From contig CASFKG010000002.1 in NCBI GenBank assembly GCA_949295325.1, positions 1-64,000 of the forward strand: DNA of 64,000 nucleotides. Direction: 5' to 3'. Both the position numbers and the translations under genes were made by a program. Below, in pieces: positions 7,866 to 16,236 of this stretch (position 1 is the stretch's first letter; every line of letters begins with the position of its first letter). Under the pieces are notes generated by a model. The model was given only the letters and a program-made list of their open reading frames with translations. It was not told the origin of the DNA and did no database searches. This stretch comes from an uncultured bacterium. GTDB taxonomy: Bacteria; Bacillota_I; Bacilli_A; RFN20; CAG-826.

Positions 7866-8275
7866 ATCCGTTTCCTTTTGACTAGAGGCTTTGCAACCAA
7901 TGTCTTGCCGTCCCTGATTTCACCGTCATCCCCGTATGAATATCCGCATTTTTTGAAGAACGGAAGCAATTCGACGGGTATTTCGGCCGACATAATCTTG
8001 GCTCCGATGCTACGGGCCTTCGTTTCCAGATAAAGCAAGAGGTATTTGCCGAGATTTTTGTGTCGGAATTCCTTTTTCACACATAGTTCCCGGAGCCGGT
8101 ATTCGCTCGGGGTCAGCTCGCCCATGGCACCAACTCCGAGAACGATGTCGTCTAGTGTGAGAATAAGACGCCAAAGGGGGAATTCGCCATTGGGCCAAAC
8201 GGTGTCCAAACCGCATTGCCCTGCTGCTTTCGTATATTCCTCGCACATCGAGGAAGTCCAAATAGCCTTAACCAT
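7862..8275 (-). CDS. GNAT-family N-acetyltransferase
   Basis: A 137-aa single-domain acetyltransferase using acetyl-CoA. The core is visible: strand LRELCVKKEF (motif V), the pyrophosphate-binding loop RHKNLGKYLL (the R-x-x-G-x-G-type loop with N in place of one G), and the terminal PFFKKCGY motif. Substrate unknown. The start ATG has no proper ribosome site; TATACT ends 8 nt before it, on a 23-bp spacer shared with the divergent gene at 8299. Its tail overlaps the Memo-AMMECR1 gene by 4 nt, so the two mRNAs are antisense at their ends. Confidence 0.8.
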   Translation of the reverse strand: MVKAIWTSSMCEEYTKAAGQCGLDTVWPNGEFPLWRLILTLDDIVLGVGAMGELTPSEYRLRELCVKKEFRHKNLGKYLLLYLETKARSIGAKIMSAEIPVELLPFFKKCGYSYGDDGEIRDGKTLVAKPLVKRKRI

Positions 8276-8283
8276 CTCCCCCG

Positions 8284-8291
8284 AGTATAGT
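8284..8291. promoter_or_regulatory. Overlapping divergent -10 boxes
   Basis: The plus strand reads TATAGT at 8286-8291, 7 nt before GTG 8299; the minus strand reads TATACT over 8284-8289, 8 nt before ATG 8275. Both start codons share a 23-bp spacer, so the two promoters compete for the same DNA and each -35 must lie inside the opposite gene. -35 matches are weak. Confidence 0.55.
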
Positions 8292-8298
8292 ATCCATT

Positions 8299-8958
8299 GT
8301 GAGGAAAATTCTTAATTATATTTCGAGGACCTTCTCCCGGCGTTACCATCCTTATAAGATTCCCGCTTTCGGCTTTGCCTTGGCCGGCCTTTTGATGTTC
8401 ATAAGCAACGTCGTCTACGGGACGGTGATGGACGGGATTTTGTATATTGGCAATCCCGGGAATCTGCTGAGCATTGTCTTCTATCTTCTCGTTTTTTATT
8501 GCTTGGTGTATTTCAATTATGTCGATAGCGGCAATGCCTATACCGGCATCTTGCTCTATGTGTTCAACGTAGTCGTGAACTTCATATTGGGCTTTTTCCT
8601 GGAGTTCGGATTTTCACTAGTCAACATTTTCCTTAGCGGGGACATCGCGGTCATCGCGGTGGGATCCATTTCCTTGCTGTTCACCGTACTTACAATCGTC
8701 TCCGGTATTCTGGTATACGTCCGTTCGAAGGCCTATCTGCGGAATCGCTATGCCAACTGGAGGGCTTTGCGGAACTGGTCATTGCTGTTCACCGTGCTCA
8801 GCATCCTTAGCAGTCTCTCGACTTTGGTCCTGCTGATACTTCCCATCATTGGTGGCCATATCGATATTTCCCTCCTCTTCATGGTTTTCGAATGCCTTGT
8901 TCCGTCCTCTATCGCCTTGAGCTGCTTCTTCACGCTCATGCGCCTGAAGGGATTTTAA
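8299..8958 (+). CDS. Integral membrane protein, function unknown
   Basis: A 219-aa protein with a short basic N-terminus (SRTFSRRYHPYK) and about six hydrophobic helices, with a basic cytoplasmic loop after the fourth (RSKAYLRNRYANWRALRN). No family motif recognised. The start is GTG at 8299, chosen because it opens the frame and lies 7 nt after a TATAGT box; there is no ribosome site, so a leaderless transcript is likely. It sits upstream of the manganese riboswitch with about 30 bp between, so read-through from this gene would meet the riboswitch. Confidence 0.7.
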   Translation: MRKILNYISRTFSRRYHPYKIPAFGFALAGLLMFISNVVYGTVMDGILYIGNPGNLLSIVFYLLVFYCLVYFNYVDSGNAYTGILLYVFNVVVNFILGFFLEFGFSLVNIFLSGDIAVIAVGSISLLFTVLTIVSGILVYVRSKAYLRNRYANWRALRNWSLLFTVLSILSSLSTLVLLILPIIGGHIDISLLFMVFECLVPSSIALSCFFTLMRLKGF

Positions 8959-8988
8959 ATACTTCCGATTTATGCTAAGTTACTTCCG

Positions 8989-9082
8989 CCAAAGGGGAGT
9001 AGCTCAGGGCTTATATCCGTCAGTTCGCCGCAAGGCCGGGTAAGCCGGGCTTAGCCTAGCAAGACCGATGGCCATGAAAGGA
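8989..9082 (+). ncRNA. yybP-ykoY manganese riboswitch
   Basis: The leader of the P-type ATPase gene contains the two conserved blocks of the yybP-ykoY motif: CCAAAGGGGAGTAGC at the 5' side and TAGCAAGACCGATGGCC at the 3' side, with the variable arm between. Known members of this class bind Mn2+ and turn on Mn exporters, including P-type ATPases and TerC/YkoY proteins. The closing strand runs up to within a few bases of the AAAGGA ribosome site at 9077-9082, so control of translation start is the likelier mode. The link to the next gene fits the class exactly. Confidence 0.88.
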
Positions 9083-9087
9083 TCCCT

Positions 9088-11799
9088 ATGTACGAGAACA
9101 AATCAATCCAGGAAACCGCGCTGAGTTTTGGAACGGACCCGAAAAACGGTCTTTCGAGCGATCAAGTCGGGGAAAGGCGTGCCAAGTACGGTTTAAACAA
9201 ACTGGAGGAAAAGAAAAAGAAATCCCCCTTCATGATTTTCCTTGGGGAATTCAAGGACCCGATGGTTATAGTCCTTTTCATCGCAGCGATCATTTCCTTG
9301 GTATTGGCCATCGTCAAATCGGTCGAGCACGGATTCGATTTTACCGAATTCCTCGACGTCATAATCATATTCGCGGTTGTCATAATCAACGCGATAATCG
9401 GCACTGTCCAGGAAGTGAAGGCCGAAAAGGCATTGGAGGCCCTCAAGCGGATGTCCGCGCCGACCGCTACGGTCAGGCGGGACGGGAAGATAATGCAGAA
9501 CATTCCCGCCGAAGAGCTTGTTCCCGGCGACTTGGTAATCTTGGAGGAAGGACGTAACGTTCCGGCCGATTTGAGGCTTACTGCCGCCCACTCCCTCAAG
9601 GCCGACGAGTCCTCCCTTACCGGGGAATCCGTGCCGGTCGAAAAGGACGCGAGCATCGTACTTACCGAAGGAGTCGGCATCGGCGACCGCGTAAACGAGG
9701 TCTATATGTCCACGCCCGTTGTCTACGGCCGCGGCGAAGGCATCGTCATCGGCACCGGCATGAACACCGAAATCGGACATATCGCCAGCATGCTTCAGGG
9801 CGGCGAGGAGGAGATGACGCCGTTGCAGAAGAAGCTTGCCCAGCTTTCTAAATTCCTCGGCTATCTGACCTTGGGCATCGTCATAGTCGTGCTCGTTGTC
9901 CAGCTCCTCTATGCCGGAATCGGCGGGACGATCGCCGATGAATGGGACGATGATTTGCTCAATTCCATCGGTTTGGCCGTCGCGGCCATTCCGGAAGGCC
10001 TGCCGGCTGTCGTGACCATCGTCCTTGCATTGGGCATGCAGAAGATGGCAAGGGTCAACACCATCGTCCGCCGCATGGCGTCGGTGGAAACGCTCGGTTC
10101 CGTTTCAGTCATATGTAGCGACAAGACCGGGACCCTTACCCAAAACAAGATGACCGTCGTCGCGGCCTACGCCGATTCGACTTACGAAGACAAGGAAAAC
10201 CTGGGCAGCTGCGAGGCGACCAGGTTGCTCGCCAAGGGCATGTGCCTGTGCTCGGATGCCTCAATCGAAAACGGCGTTTACGGAGATCCGACCGAAGTCG
10301 CCCTCGTCCAGTTTGCCGCCGATTTGGGAATGGACAAGTCTTCGCTGGAAGCGTCCAGCCCCCGCATAGACGAAAAGCCTTTCGATTCGGTAAGGAAAAT
10401 GATGTCTACCAAGCACCGCGAGGAAAAAGGGGACATCGTCTTTACCAAGGGCGCCATGGACCACGTGCTCAGGCACACGACCCGAATTCTCAAAAACGGA
10501 AAGGCCGTCCCCATTACCGAAGATGACAAGAAGGAAATTGCTGAAGCCTCTAACCGTATGGCTTCCAGGGCGCTCCGCGTCCTTTCACTGGCCTACCGCG
10601 ACGACGGGCAGCTGGAAGAAGAGAACCTCATTTTCATCGGCCTTGTCGGCATGGTCGACCCACCGCGTCCAGCTGCCAAGGGAGCGGTCGAAACGCTCAA
10701 GGGCGCGGGAATCACCACTATCATGATCACCGGAGACCACAAGGACACCGCCTTTGCCATCGCGAACGAACTCGGCATCGCCCAGAACGTCGACCAAGTC
10801 ATGTCTGGCGACCAGATCGATGCATGCACCCCCGAACAGCTTCAGGAGAAGGTAAAGACCGTCCGGGTCTTCGCCCGTGTAAGCCCCGAGAACAAGGTAT
10901 CCATCGTCAAGGCGATCAAGGCCAACGGCAATATAGCCGCGATGACCGGCGACGGCGTCAACGATGCGCCGTCTTTGAAGGCCGCCGACATCGGCATTGC
11001 CATGGGCATCACCGGTACCGACGTTGCCAAAGGAGCGGCGGACATGGTTCTTGCCGACGATAATTTCACTTCGATCGAGAAAGCAGTCGAAGAGGGGCGC
11101 GGCATTTACACCAATATCCGCAAAACCATCTACTTCCTGCTATCTAGCAACATCGGCGAGGTCATTGCGATGTTCGTTGCCATCTTGCTTGGTTTCGAAG
11201 CCCCGCTCATCGCGATCCATCTGCTTTGGGTCAACCTCGTTACGGATTCGCTTCCGGCCATTGCTCTAGGTGCCGACAAGAAGCCGGACGACATCATGCA
11301 CGACAAGCCCCGCGATCCGAAAGAATCGCTATTTGCCCACGGCGGTTATTTGGTAATAGTCGGCTATGGCATTGCCATCGCCGCGGCTACCTTGCTGGCA
11401 TTTTTGATAAAGCCCCTTACCAACGGCTGCTTTACCCTCGAAGCCATAAATGCCTATCTGGTCGGCGAACAATTGGAAGAAGCCCAGTCCATGGCCTTTA
11501 CCGTCCTGGCCTTCTCCGAACTCTTCCACATGCTCGGCATGACCGATACCAAGCACACTTTCTTCAGGGTCTTCAAGGACAAGAACAACATGCTCTGGAC
11601 CGCTTTCTTCGTCGGCATGGCCCTACAGTTCGCCGTTATCGAAATACCGGGGGTGAACTCCGTCTTCTCCGTCTATCCACTCCACGATCACCCCATTGAC
11701 TACGCCTATGTCTTCGGCTTCGCGGTCATTCCCCTGGTCGTCCACGAGATAGTGGTACTCATCAATTTCCTGATAAGGAAGTCAAAGAAAGCCAAATAG
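9088..11799 (+). CDS. P-type cation-transporting ATPase (Ca2+/Mn2+ type)
   Basis: A 903-aa P2A-type pump that exports a divalent cation across the membrane using ATP. Order: cytoplasmic N-terminal domain; M1-M2; actuator domain with SSLTGES; M4 with AAIPEGLPA; phosphorylation site CSDKTGT with Asp345; nucleotide domain; hinge TGDGVNDAPSL; M5-M10 with LWVNLVTDSLPAIALG in M6. The PEGL and N-x-x-TD residues are those of calcium and manganese pumps. It lies directly behind a yybP-ykoY riboswitch, so Mn2+ export under excess Mn is the best prediction, with Ca2+ as the alternative. Full length for the family. Followed by tRNA-Thr. Confidence 0.93.
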   Translation: MYENKSIQETALSFGTDPKNGLSSDQVGERRAKYGLNKLEEKKKKSPFMIFLGEFKDPMVIVLFIAAIISLVLAIVKSVEHGFDFTEFLDVIIIFAVVIINAIIGTVQEVKAEKALEALKRMSAPTATVRRDGKIMQNIPAEELVPGDLVILEEGRNVPADLRLTAAHSLKADESSLTGESVPVEKDASIVLTEGVGIGDRVNEVYMSTPVVYGRGEGIVIGTGMNTEIGHIASMLQGGEEEMTPLQKKLAQLSKFLGYLTLGIVIVVLVVQLLYAGIGGTIADEWDDDLLNSIGLAVAAIPEGLPAVVTIVLALGMQKMARVNTIVRRMASVETLGSVSVICSDKTGTLTQNKMTVVAAYADSTYEDKENLGSCEATRLLAKGMCLCSDASIENGVYGDPTEVALVQFAADLGMDKSSLEASSPRIDEKPFDSVRKMMSTKHREEKGDIVFTKGAMDHVLRHTTRILKNGKAVPITEDDKKEIAEASNRMASRALRVLSLAYRDDGQLEEENLIFIGLVGMVDPPRPAAKGAVETLKGAGITTIMITGDHKDTAFAIANELGIAQNVDQVMSGDQIDACTPEQLQEKVKTVRVFARVSPENKVSIVKAIKANGNIAAMTGDGVNDAPSLKAADIGIAMGITGTDVAKGAADMVLADDNFTSIEKAVEEGRGIYTNIRKTIYFLLSSNIGEVIAMFVAILLGFEAPLIAIHLLWVNLVTDSLPAIALGADKKPDDIMHDKPRDPKESLFAHGGYLVIVGYGIAIAAATLLAFLIKPLTNGCFTLEAINAYLVGEQLEEAQSMAFTVLAFSELFHMLGMTDTKHTFFRVFKDKNNMLWTAFFVGMALQFAVIEIPGVNSVFSVYPLHDHPIDYAYVFGFAVIPLVVHEIVVLINFLIRKSKKAK

Positions 11800-11842
11800 G
11801 CCCGTGACGAATGCCCCTCTAGCGTTTATAGTTAGGGGCGCT

Positions 11843-11918
11843 GCCGCCTTAGCGCAACTGGCAGAGCGACTGAATCGTAATCAGTAGGTTGGCGGTTCGA
11901 TTCCGTCAGGCGGCACCA
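11843..11918 (+). tRNA. tRNA-Thr (CGT)
   Basis: Seven-pair acceptor stem GCCGCCT/AGGCGGC, anticodon loop ATCGTAA giving CGT, T-arm GGTTCGATTCC, and an encoded CCA end. A TATAGT box at 11828-11833 lies about 10 nt upstream. Confidence 0.95.
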
Positions 11919-11930
11919 CTTCGAAAGATA

Positions 11931-11952
11931 AGTAGCCTCCGGGCTGCTTTTT
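11931..11952 (+). terminator. tRNA-Thr terminator
   Basis: GTAGCC pairs with GGCTGC (one G-T pair) around TCCG and is followed by five T residues, 13 nt after the tRNA end. Confidence 0.8.
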
Positions 11953-11995
11953 CTTTGCGATTCCAAATATCCGTCAACTTGCCTAAACTTTCCAT

Positions 11996-12910
11996 ATGGA
12001 GATTTCCTACTTCGAAAAGGAATTCCGGGATCAATATGTCCGTGGGTTACTCGACTATCTGTATAACTACGGAGGCAAGGGAGCGGATTTAACTAGTCTT
12101 TCCCGTTCCCCGGAAGAACGCTTAAGGGCCTTCGGCCTCGCCGATTTCCAATTATCAAGGGCATTGGAGGCCCTTAAACGATATAAGGGGAAGAAAGGCT
12201 TCAGGGTCGGGAGGCTTTCGGAGTATTCGTGCTATTTCGCCTATATCGTCGATTTGAATAGGCCTACCGCGGTTATCCTTCCCGGCGGAGGCTATGGTTT
12301 CGTGGCACTCGACAACGAGGGTTTCGACTATATGGAAGCCATGGAACGGTACGGATTTAACGCCGTAATCATCAAGTACTCGTGTTTAAGCGGGGCTAGA
12401 TTCCCGAATCCGTTGCTGGAAGCCGTCAAAGCTCTGAACGAATGCAGTATGACGGGGATGCTGGAGAACGGCTATTTTCTAGTCGGATCGAGCGCCGGGG
12501 GTCACCTTGCCGGTTTGCTTGGCGACTTTCTTCCAAGGGCCGGTCTTCCTTTCCCAAAGGCGGAAGTGCTTTGCTACCCTGTTATCACCTTGGGCCCGAA
12601 GACCCACGCGGGAAGCCGGGACAACTTTCTGGGCGAATATCGGGAAGAGCCACGCTACCAAAGGCTTTTTAGCGTCGAAAACAATATCAATGCCGACTAT
12701 CCCCCGACTGTTGCTTGGGCCTATAAAGGCGATGGCTGTGTCGACAGTGCCAATCTTTTGTTACTGGAAAAAGCACTTGCCGAAAAAGGAATAAAGCACG
12801 AGGTCTTTTCTTATGATGGTGATGCACACGGCGTGGGACTGGGCAAGGGAACCGTTAGTGAAGGCTGGCTGGAAAAGGCCATGGATTTTGTTTATAGGTT
12901 TGTCCATTAA
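11996..12910 (+). CDS. Alpha/beta hydrolase (BD-FAE-like esterase)
   Basis: A 304-aa cytoplasmic esterase/acylaminoacyl-peptidase-like protein. After an N-terminal helical extension of about 75 residues comes the strand and oxyanion segment TAVILPGGGYGFVALDNEG, the nucleophile GSSAGGHLAG (catalytic Ser), and a C-terminal His in YDGDAHGVGLG. These match the BD-FAE family that often deacylates sugars. The helical N-terminus is unusual for the family. TAAACT lies 6 nt before the ATG with TTCCAA at a 17-nt spacing, so the mRNA is probably leaderless. 25 nt separate it from the next gene. Confidence 0.78.
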   Translation: MEISYFEKEFRDQYVRGLLDYLYNYGGKGADLTSLSRSPEERLRAFGLADFQLSRALEALKRYKGKKGFRVGRLSEYSCYFAYIVDLNRPTAVILPGGGYGFVALDNEGFDYMEAMERYGFNAVIIKYSCLSGARFPNPLLEAVKALNECSMTGMLENGYFLVGSSAGGHLAGLLGDFLPRAGLPFPKAEVLCYPVITLGPKTHAGSRDNFLGEYREEPRYQRLFSVENNINADYPPTVAWAYKGDGCVDSANLLLLEKALAEKGIKHEVFSYDGDAHGVGLGKGTVSEGWLEKAMDFVYRFVH

Positions 12911-12935
12911 GTATATCCTTTTATTAAATTAGGCC

Positions 12936-14093
12936 ATGGAACAGTTAGTCGTTTCTTCTTCTAGGGAAATTCGCCGGAACAATTTGCTGAACCTTCTTAA
13001 CGCCGGAGGTGGAACCATTTTGATAAAAGGGGAGACGACTTTCGGCGAGGCGATAGAAGCGCTTCATCGAGAACTAGACGATGTCATACCTTCGCCTTTT
13101 TCCTATATTTCGCTAGCTATTGCCGATAATGGTCTTCTGATTGAGATGAAAAGGCCGAAAATCACCTTCTATACGAGGGGAAACGAGGCCGCAAAGACCC
13201 AGTTCAAGTATGATTCCTACCTTTTGGAAGGCGTGAATGATTCGGCGTTTCCTAGTTTCCGTCTTCTGAGCCGCCTATATTCGAAAGCGAATAACCCCAT
13301 GGGGGAAAAGGGATTGGCCGCCTCCTTGCCTTTTCATAACAAGTCCGGGAAGTGGAACGTGCTATCGTCCCTGCTAAGTGACCATAACCGGACCAGCCTT
13401 CAACTTAGGGATTTCAGGGGTGGCGTCCCGAAAGTAAAGGAACTCGGGCAAAAGTGTCTGGTCGAAGCGGGCTCGGAGGCCCTCAAGGAAGTCGATTTGC
13501 TTGGCCTGGAACTTGGCAAGGCGGAGAAAGAAGCGTTAAGGGAAGTTCTCTATAACGCGCTTGTCCACAATGCCTATGAACTAGGGGATCCGTACATGGA
13601 AATCAGAGAATCCTCGATCCATGTCGTAAGTCGGTCCCACGATCCCGTTGATTTGTCCTTTCCAAGGCCAAAGAATCCTAGCCTCTTTTGCGTCTATAAG
13701 GATTTGGGCCTAGTTTACGGGGCCGGCATAGGCGGGAGCCTCATTCGGAACGGGAGTGATTATATAGAAACGTCGTTTCATAACGGCGAATTCTCAGTCG
13801 TAATAAGAATTAACAAGCAGCCATCAAGGTTTATTGGACACCTTGGCGAGATAAAAAATGAGCCGGTTGGCGAAATAAAACCAAAGATTGAAGACCCGAT
13901 AAAAGAAAAAGTTTATGCATTGATCTGCCAAAACGTGTCCATAAAGAGAAATGCCATTGCAAAGGCGGCAAAACTGTCCCCCAGGAGTCTCGACCGCATC
14001 ATCAAAGCCCTCAAGGACGAAGGCCTTATCATAGGCCGGACATCCAATAAAAACGGAAAATGGGTACTTCCTGAGAGTGAAACCAAATTGTAA
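12936..14093 (+). CDS. AlbA/RecG-like regulator with C-terminal winged helix
   Basis: A 385-aa protein that resembles the ATP-binding, Schlafen/AlbA_2-type 'RecG-like' transcriptional regulators. The N-terminal third is a diverged AlbA-like fold; the middle carries the HATPase_c_4-like block EALREVLYNALVHNAYEL with GSSI-like strand after it (about residues 195-265); the last 65 residues form a winged helix (IKRNAIAKAAKLSPRSLDRI, then LKDEGLIIGR). The AlbA_2 catalytic-looking motif is not obvious. It may regulate its own locus or the downstream surface genes, but there is a 358-bp gap and no visible operator. Confidence in the fold is moderate. Confidence 0.6.
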   Translation: MEQLVVSSSREIRRNNLLNLLNAGGGTILIKGETTFGEAIEALHRELDDVIPSPFSYISLAIADNGLLIEMKRPKITFYTRGNEAAKTQFKYDSYLLEGVNDSAFPSFRLLSRLYSKANNPMGEKGLAASLPFHNKSGKWNVLSSLLSDHNRTSLQLRDFRGGVPKVKELGQKCLVEAGSEALKEVDLLGLELGKAEKEALREVLYNALVHNAYELGDPYMEIRESSIHVVSRSHDPVDLSFPRPKNPSLFCVYKDLGLVYGAGIGGSLIRNGSDYIETSFHNGEFSVVIRINKQPSRFIGHLGEIKNEPVGEIKPKIEDPIKEKVYALICQNVSIKRNAIAKAAKLSPRSLDRIIKALKDEGLIIGRTSNKNGKWVLPESETKL

Positions 14094-14451
14094 ATATTTT
14101 TGGGCACTTCCAAAACTCAGACACGCGGATTTCAATACCTTTATTGATTGGCGACATTTATTTAATTAACCCTAAAAATCCTAAGTAACGCGTGAGAAGA
14201 CCAAGAAATGCCTTTATTAAAAAAGCCCACGGAGACTTGATAATTCGGGACTCAAGCGATTTTTTGTTCACATACGAAGATATTGAGGGTTAGGCACTTT
14301 CAAAGCTGTGTTTTCCAAGTTGGATACGTCAAACTGGGAGGCCTGCCTTCCTTGGAAACCAATCTTTCCGTCTGATATATAAAACTTGGCTTTGCGTGCC
14401 GGCAGGGGTATAAGTTGCCGTCGTCCGCAAAGCGAGGAAAGTGAAAAAAAT
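14094..14451. other. Leader region of the surface-protein locus
   Basis: 358 bp without a gene. AT-rich around 14150-14230. The right end holds GAGGAAAG before the ATG at 14452 with rather long spacing. No riboswitch or clear terminator was found. Promoter for the downstream operon is presumably here but I cannot place it with confidence. Confidence 0.35.
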
Positions 14452-15366
14452 ATGCGTAAATCTACTATTACTGAAAATAGGCGCAAATGGTTGGTTGGCG
14501 GGATTATGGCCTTCGCAGGCGTCGGCCTACTCGCCACTGCTGCTGCTACTTGGATTCTTGGATCCAATTTGGGCCACGATGAAGGAATCGGAGTCACCGT
14601 CGACACTGTTCGTAACGAAAGTGCGAGGTTTGATTTGGTTTCTTTGTCTGACAAAGAGATTCATCTCGGAGAAAAGAGAGGCGAGGAAGCAGCTTCCAGC
14701 GGCGTTATTCATAATGACAACCTAGGAGGTGTAGAGGATCTTCAGATTACCTTTTCTTCTCTCAGTTTCAGTTTTGGCGAATCTTTTGTTAAGGAAGGCC
14801 AGCACTTGGAAATCCAATTCATGTTCGAATATGGGGAAAAACTTGAAGAGGGCGAAAACAGGACTTCCCTTAGTTCCACCGATAGGGCTTTGAACCAAGC
14901 CAATTTGGTTACTTCCAATCATATTGGCGCAAGCCGTAACGAGGCGCAGACGGTCGATACCGATAATGCCGGAGGAAACGATGCCTGGGAATATGTTTCG
15001 GCTCCGGCTGCCGTAAGTTTCGAAGATGTATCTTTCGACGATTTGGCCAGTAATAGTTCCGACTTGTCCGCAAGCACGGGGCAGACCTTCCAATTCAGTT
15101 CAGATTCCAATACCGGCATGATTTCCGGAAGCATAAAAACGAATTTGTCTATCAGCTTCTCTTGGGGAAGCTTCTTCGGTGGGAAGAGCCCTGTCGAGTA
15201 TTACAACAGCAAATTCTACAACTATGGCGATACCAACACTGAAGGAAAAACCGAAGTCAATGCTTCCATAGAAGCTGCCATGTATCAGGAACTCAACGAA
15301 ATGAACGCTGCATTCGCTGGCGGAGGGCTTGTCCTTACCATGCGGCTTGCTAGTGTTGCCAATTAA
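14452..15366 (+). CDS. TasA/camelysin-like secreted protein 1
   Basis: A 304-aa exported protein of the SipW-dependent type: a basic start (RKSTITENRRKW), a hydrophobic helix GGIMAFAGVGLLATAAATWI, then a mature region opening with GIGVTVDTV, as in TasA-like proteins where the sheet begins right after the processed helix. The rest is a beta-rich, Ser/Asn/Asp-rich sandwich without Cys, ending in FAGGGLVLTMRLASVAN. Such proteins form surface fibres in Bacillus biofilms; fibre formation here is inference. The frame is open from 14386, but the ATG at 14452 starts the signal. 15 nt separate it from a shorter paralogue. Confidence 0.65.
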   Translation: MRKSTITENRRKWLVGGIMAFAGVGLLATAAATWILGSNLGHDEGIGVTVDTVRNESARFDLVSLSDKEIHLGEKRGEEAASSGVIHNDNLGGVEDLQITFSSLSFSFGESFVKEGQHLEIQFMFEYGEKLEEGENRTSLSSTDRALNQANLVTSNHIGASRNEAQTVDTDNAGGNDAWEYVSAPAAVSFEDVSFDDLASNSSDLSASTGQTFQFSSDSNTGMISGSIKTNLSISFSWGSFFGGKSPVEYYNSKFYNYGDTNTEGKTEVNASIEAAMYQELNEMNAAFAGGGLVLTMRLASVAN

Positions 15367-15381
15367 ATTTGAGGGTGCTTT

Positions 15382-16185
15382 ATGAAAAAGATAAAAGATA
15401 CGAAGAAAACCTCGGCCGTAATAATGGGAGCCGGCATCGTCGCCCTTAGCGGCGTGGCCATGGCCGCCTGGATTATCACGGGCGTTAAAGGTCCCGTCAC
15501 TACAGCCAATATAACCGTCACCGTCGGCGATGTCGTGGACAAACGTCTAGGCATCGAGAATCCCGAGGTCGGTGATTCTTCTATCATGCTTGATGCCAAG
15601 TCGAGTGACTCTACTTTGCCGATCGTTCATACCGGCGGTGGCGGAGAAGATTTGTCGTTTACTATTTCTTATGACGTGACGGGTGCTCTCGATTCGAACG
15701 GAACCAACGGCCTCTCGGAATACTTCGGCGGCGTTAAGAGTTTCATTACGATTGTTACTGATGACGCCTCTGAGAGTTCCTCTTCTATTAATGCCGCTGG
15801 CGAAGCTTTGGAATCAGCAATAGCGGCTAGCCAAGTCGTTCTTCCCGTGACTACCAGTCCCGCAAGCGGTGGCGAAAATGTTTTCACGGCATCTAGTATT
15901 ACTGCGAGTGTCGCTACCACCAGTGCTGAATCCAATCCGACTCAGACAGTCGGCAACGTAACTAGCAAATTCTATGCAAATGGCACCAGTCTGCATGTCA
16001 TTTCCACATATTCGTTTGCTTGGGGTACTGCCTTTGACTGGGATAGTGATAACACTGGAGAAAATCCCGGTGAATATACCGGCACCGACAGCAGTTCCAT
16101 CGAATCGATTCTTTCGGCTCTTGAAAGCTTGAAGGCTGCATCCGGCGCTCATATCAACGTTACTTTGACACCTTTCACCAAGTAA
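15382..16185 (+). CDS. TasA/camelysin-like secreted protein 2
   Basis: A 267-aa exported protein paralogous in layout to its neighbour: basic start (KKIKDTKKTS), hydrophobic helix ending SGVAMAAWIITG, then NITVTVGDV at the start of a beta-rich mature part. It shares the pattern SKFYANG-S and the late motif TYSFAWGTAFDWDSDNTGENP with SFSWGSFFGGKSPVEYYNSKF in protein 1, so the two are diverged relatives with the same fold. GAGGGTG gives the ribosome site. Expected to be cut by the signal peptidase encoded next. Repeated Ser/Thr-rich stretches suggest an extracellular, possibly polymeric protein. Confidence 0.65.
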   Translation: MKKIKDTKKTSAVIMGAGIVALSGVAMAAWIITGVKGPVTTANITVTVGDVVDKRLGIENPEVGDSSIMLDAKSSDSTLPIVHTGGGGEDLSFTISYDVTGALDSNGTNGLSEYFGGVKSFITIVTDDASESSSSINAAGEALESAIAASQVVLPVTTSPASGGENVFTASSITASVATTSAESNPTQTVGNVTSKFYANGTSLHVISTYSFAWGTAFDWDSDNTGENPGEYTGTDSSSIESILSALESLKAASGAHINVTLTPFTK

Positions 16186-16202
16186 TCATTACAACGTTCC
16201 GA

Positions 16203-16223
16203 CAAGGGGGTCGAACCCCCTTG
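16203..16223 (+). promoter_or_regulatory. Hairpin between the secreted proteins and the peptidase gene
   Basis: CAAGGGGG and CCCCCTTG form a perfect eight-pair stem around a five-base loop, 18 nt after the second secreted-protein gene. There is no T run, so it is not a classic terminator. It may protect the upstream mRNA or partly reduce expression of the downstream machinery relative to its substrates. Confidence 0.6.
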
Positions 16224-16236
16224 CCGGTTTGTCCAT

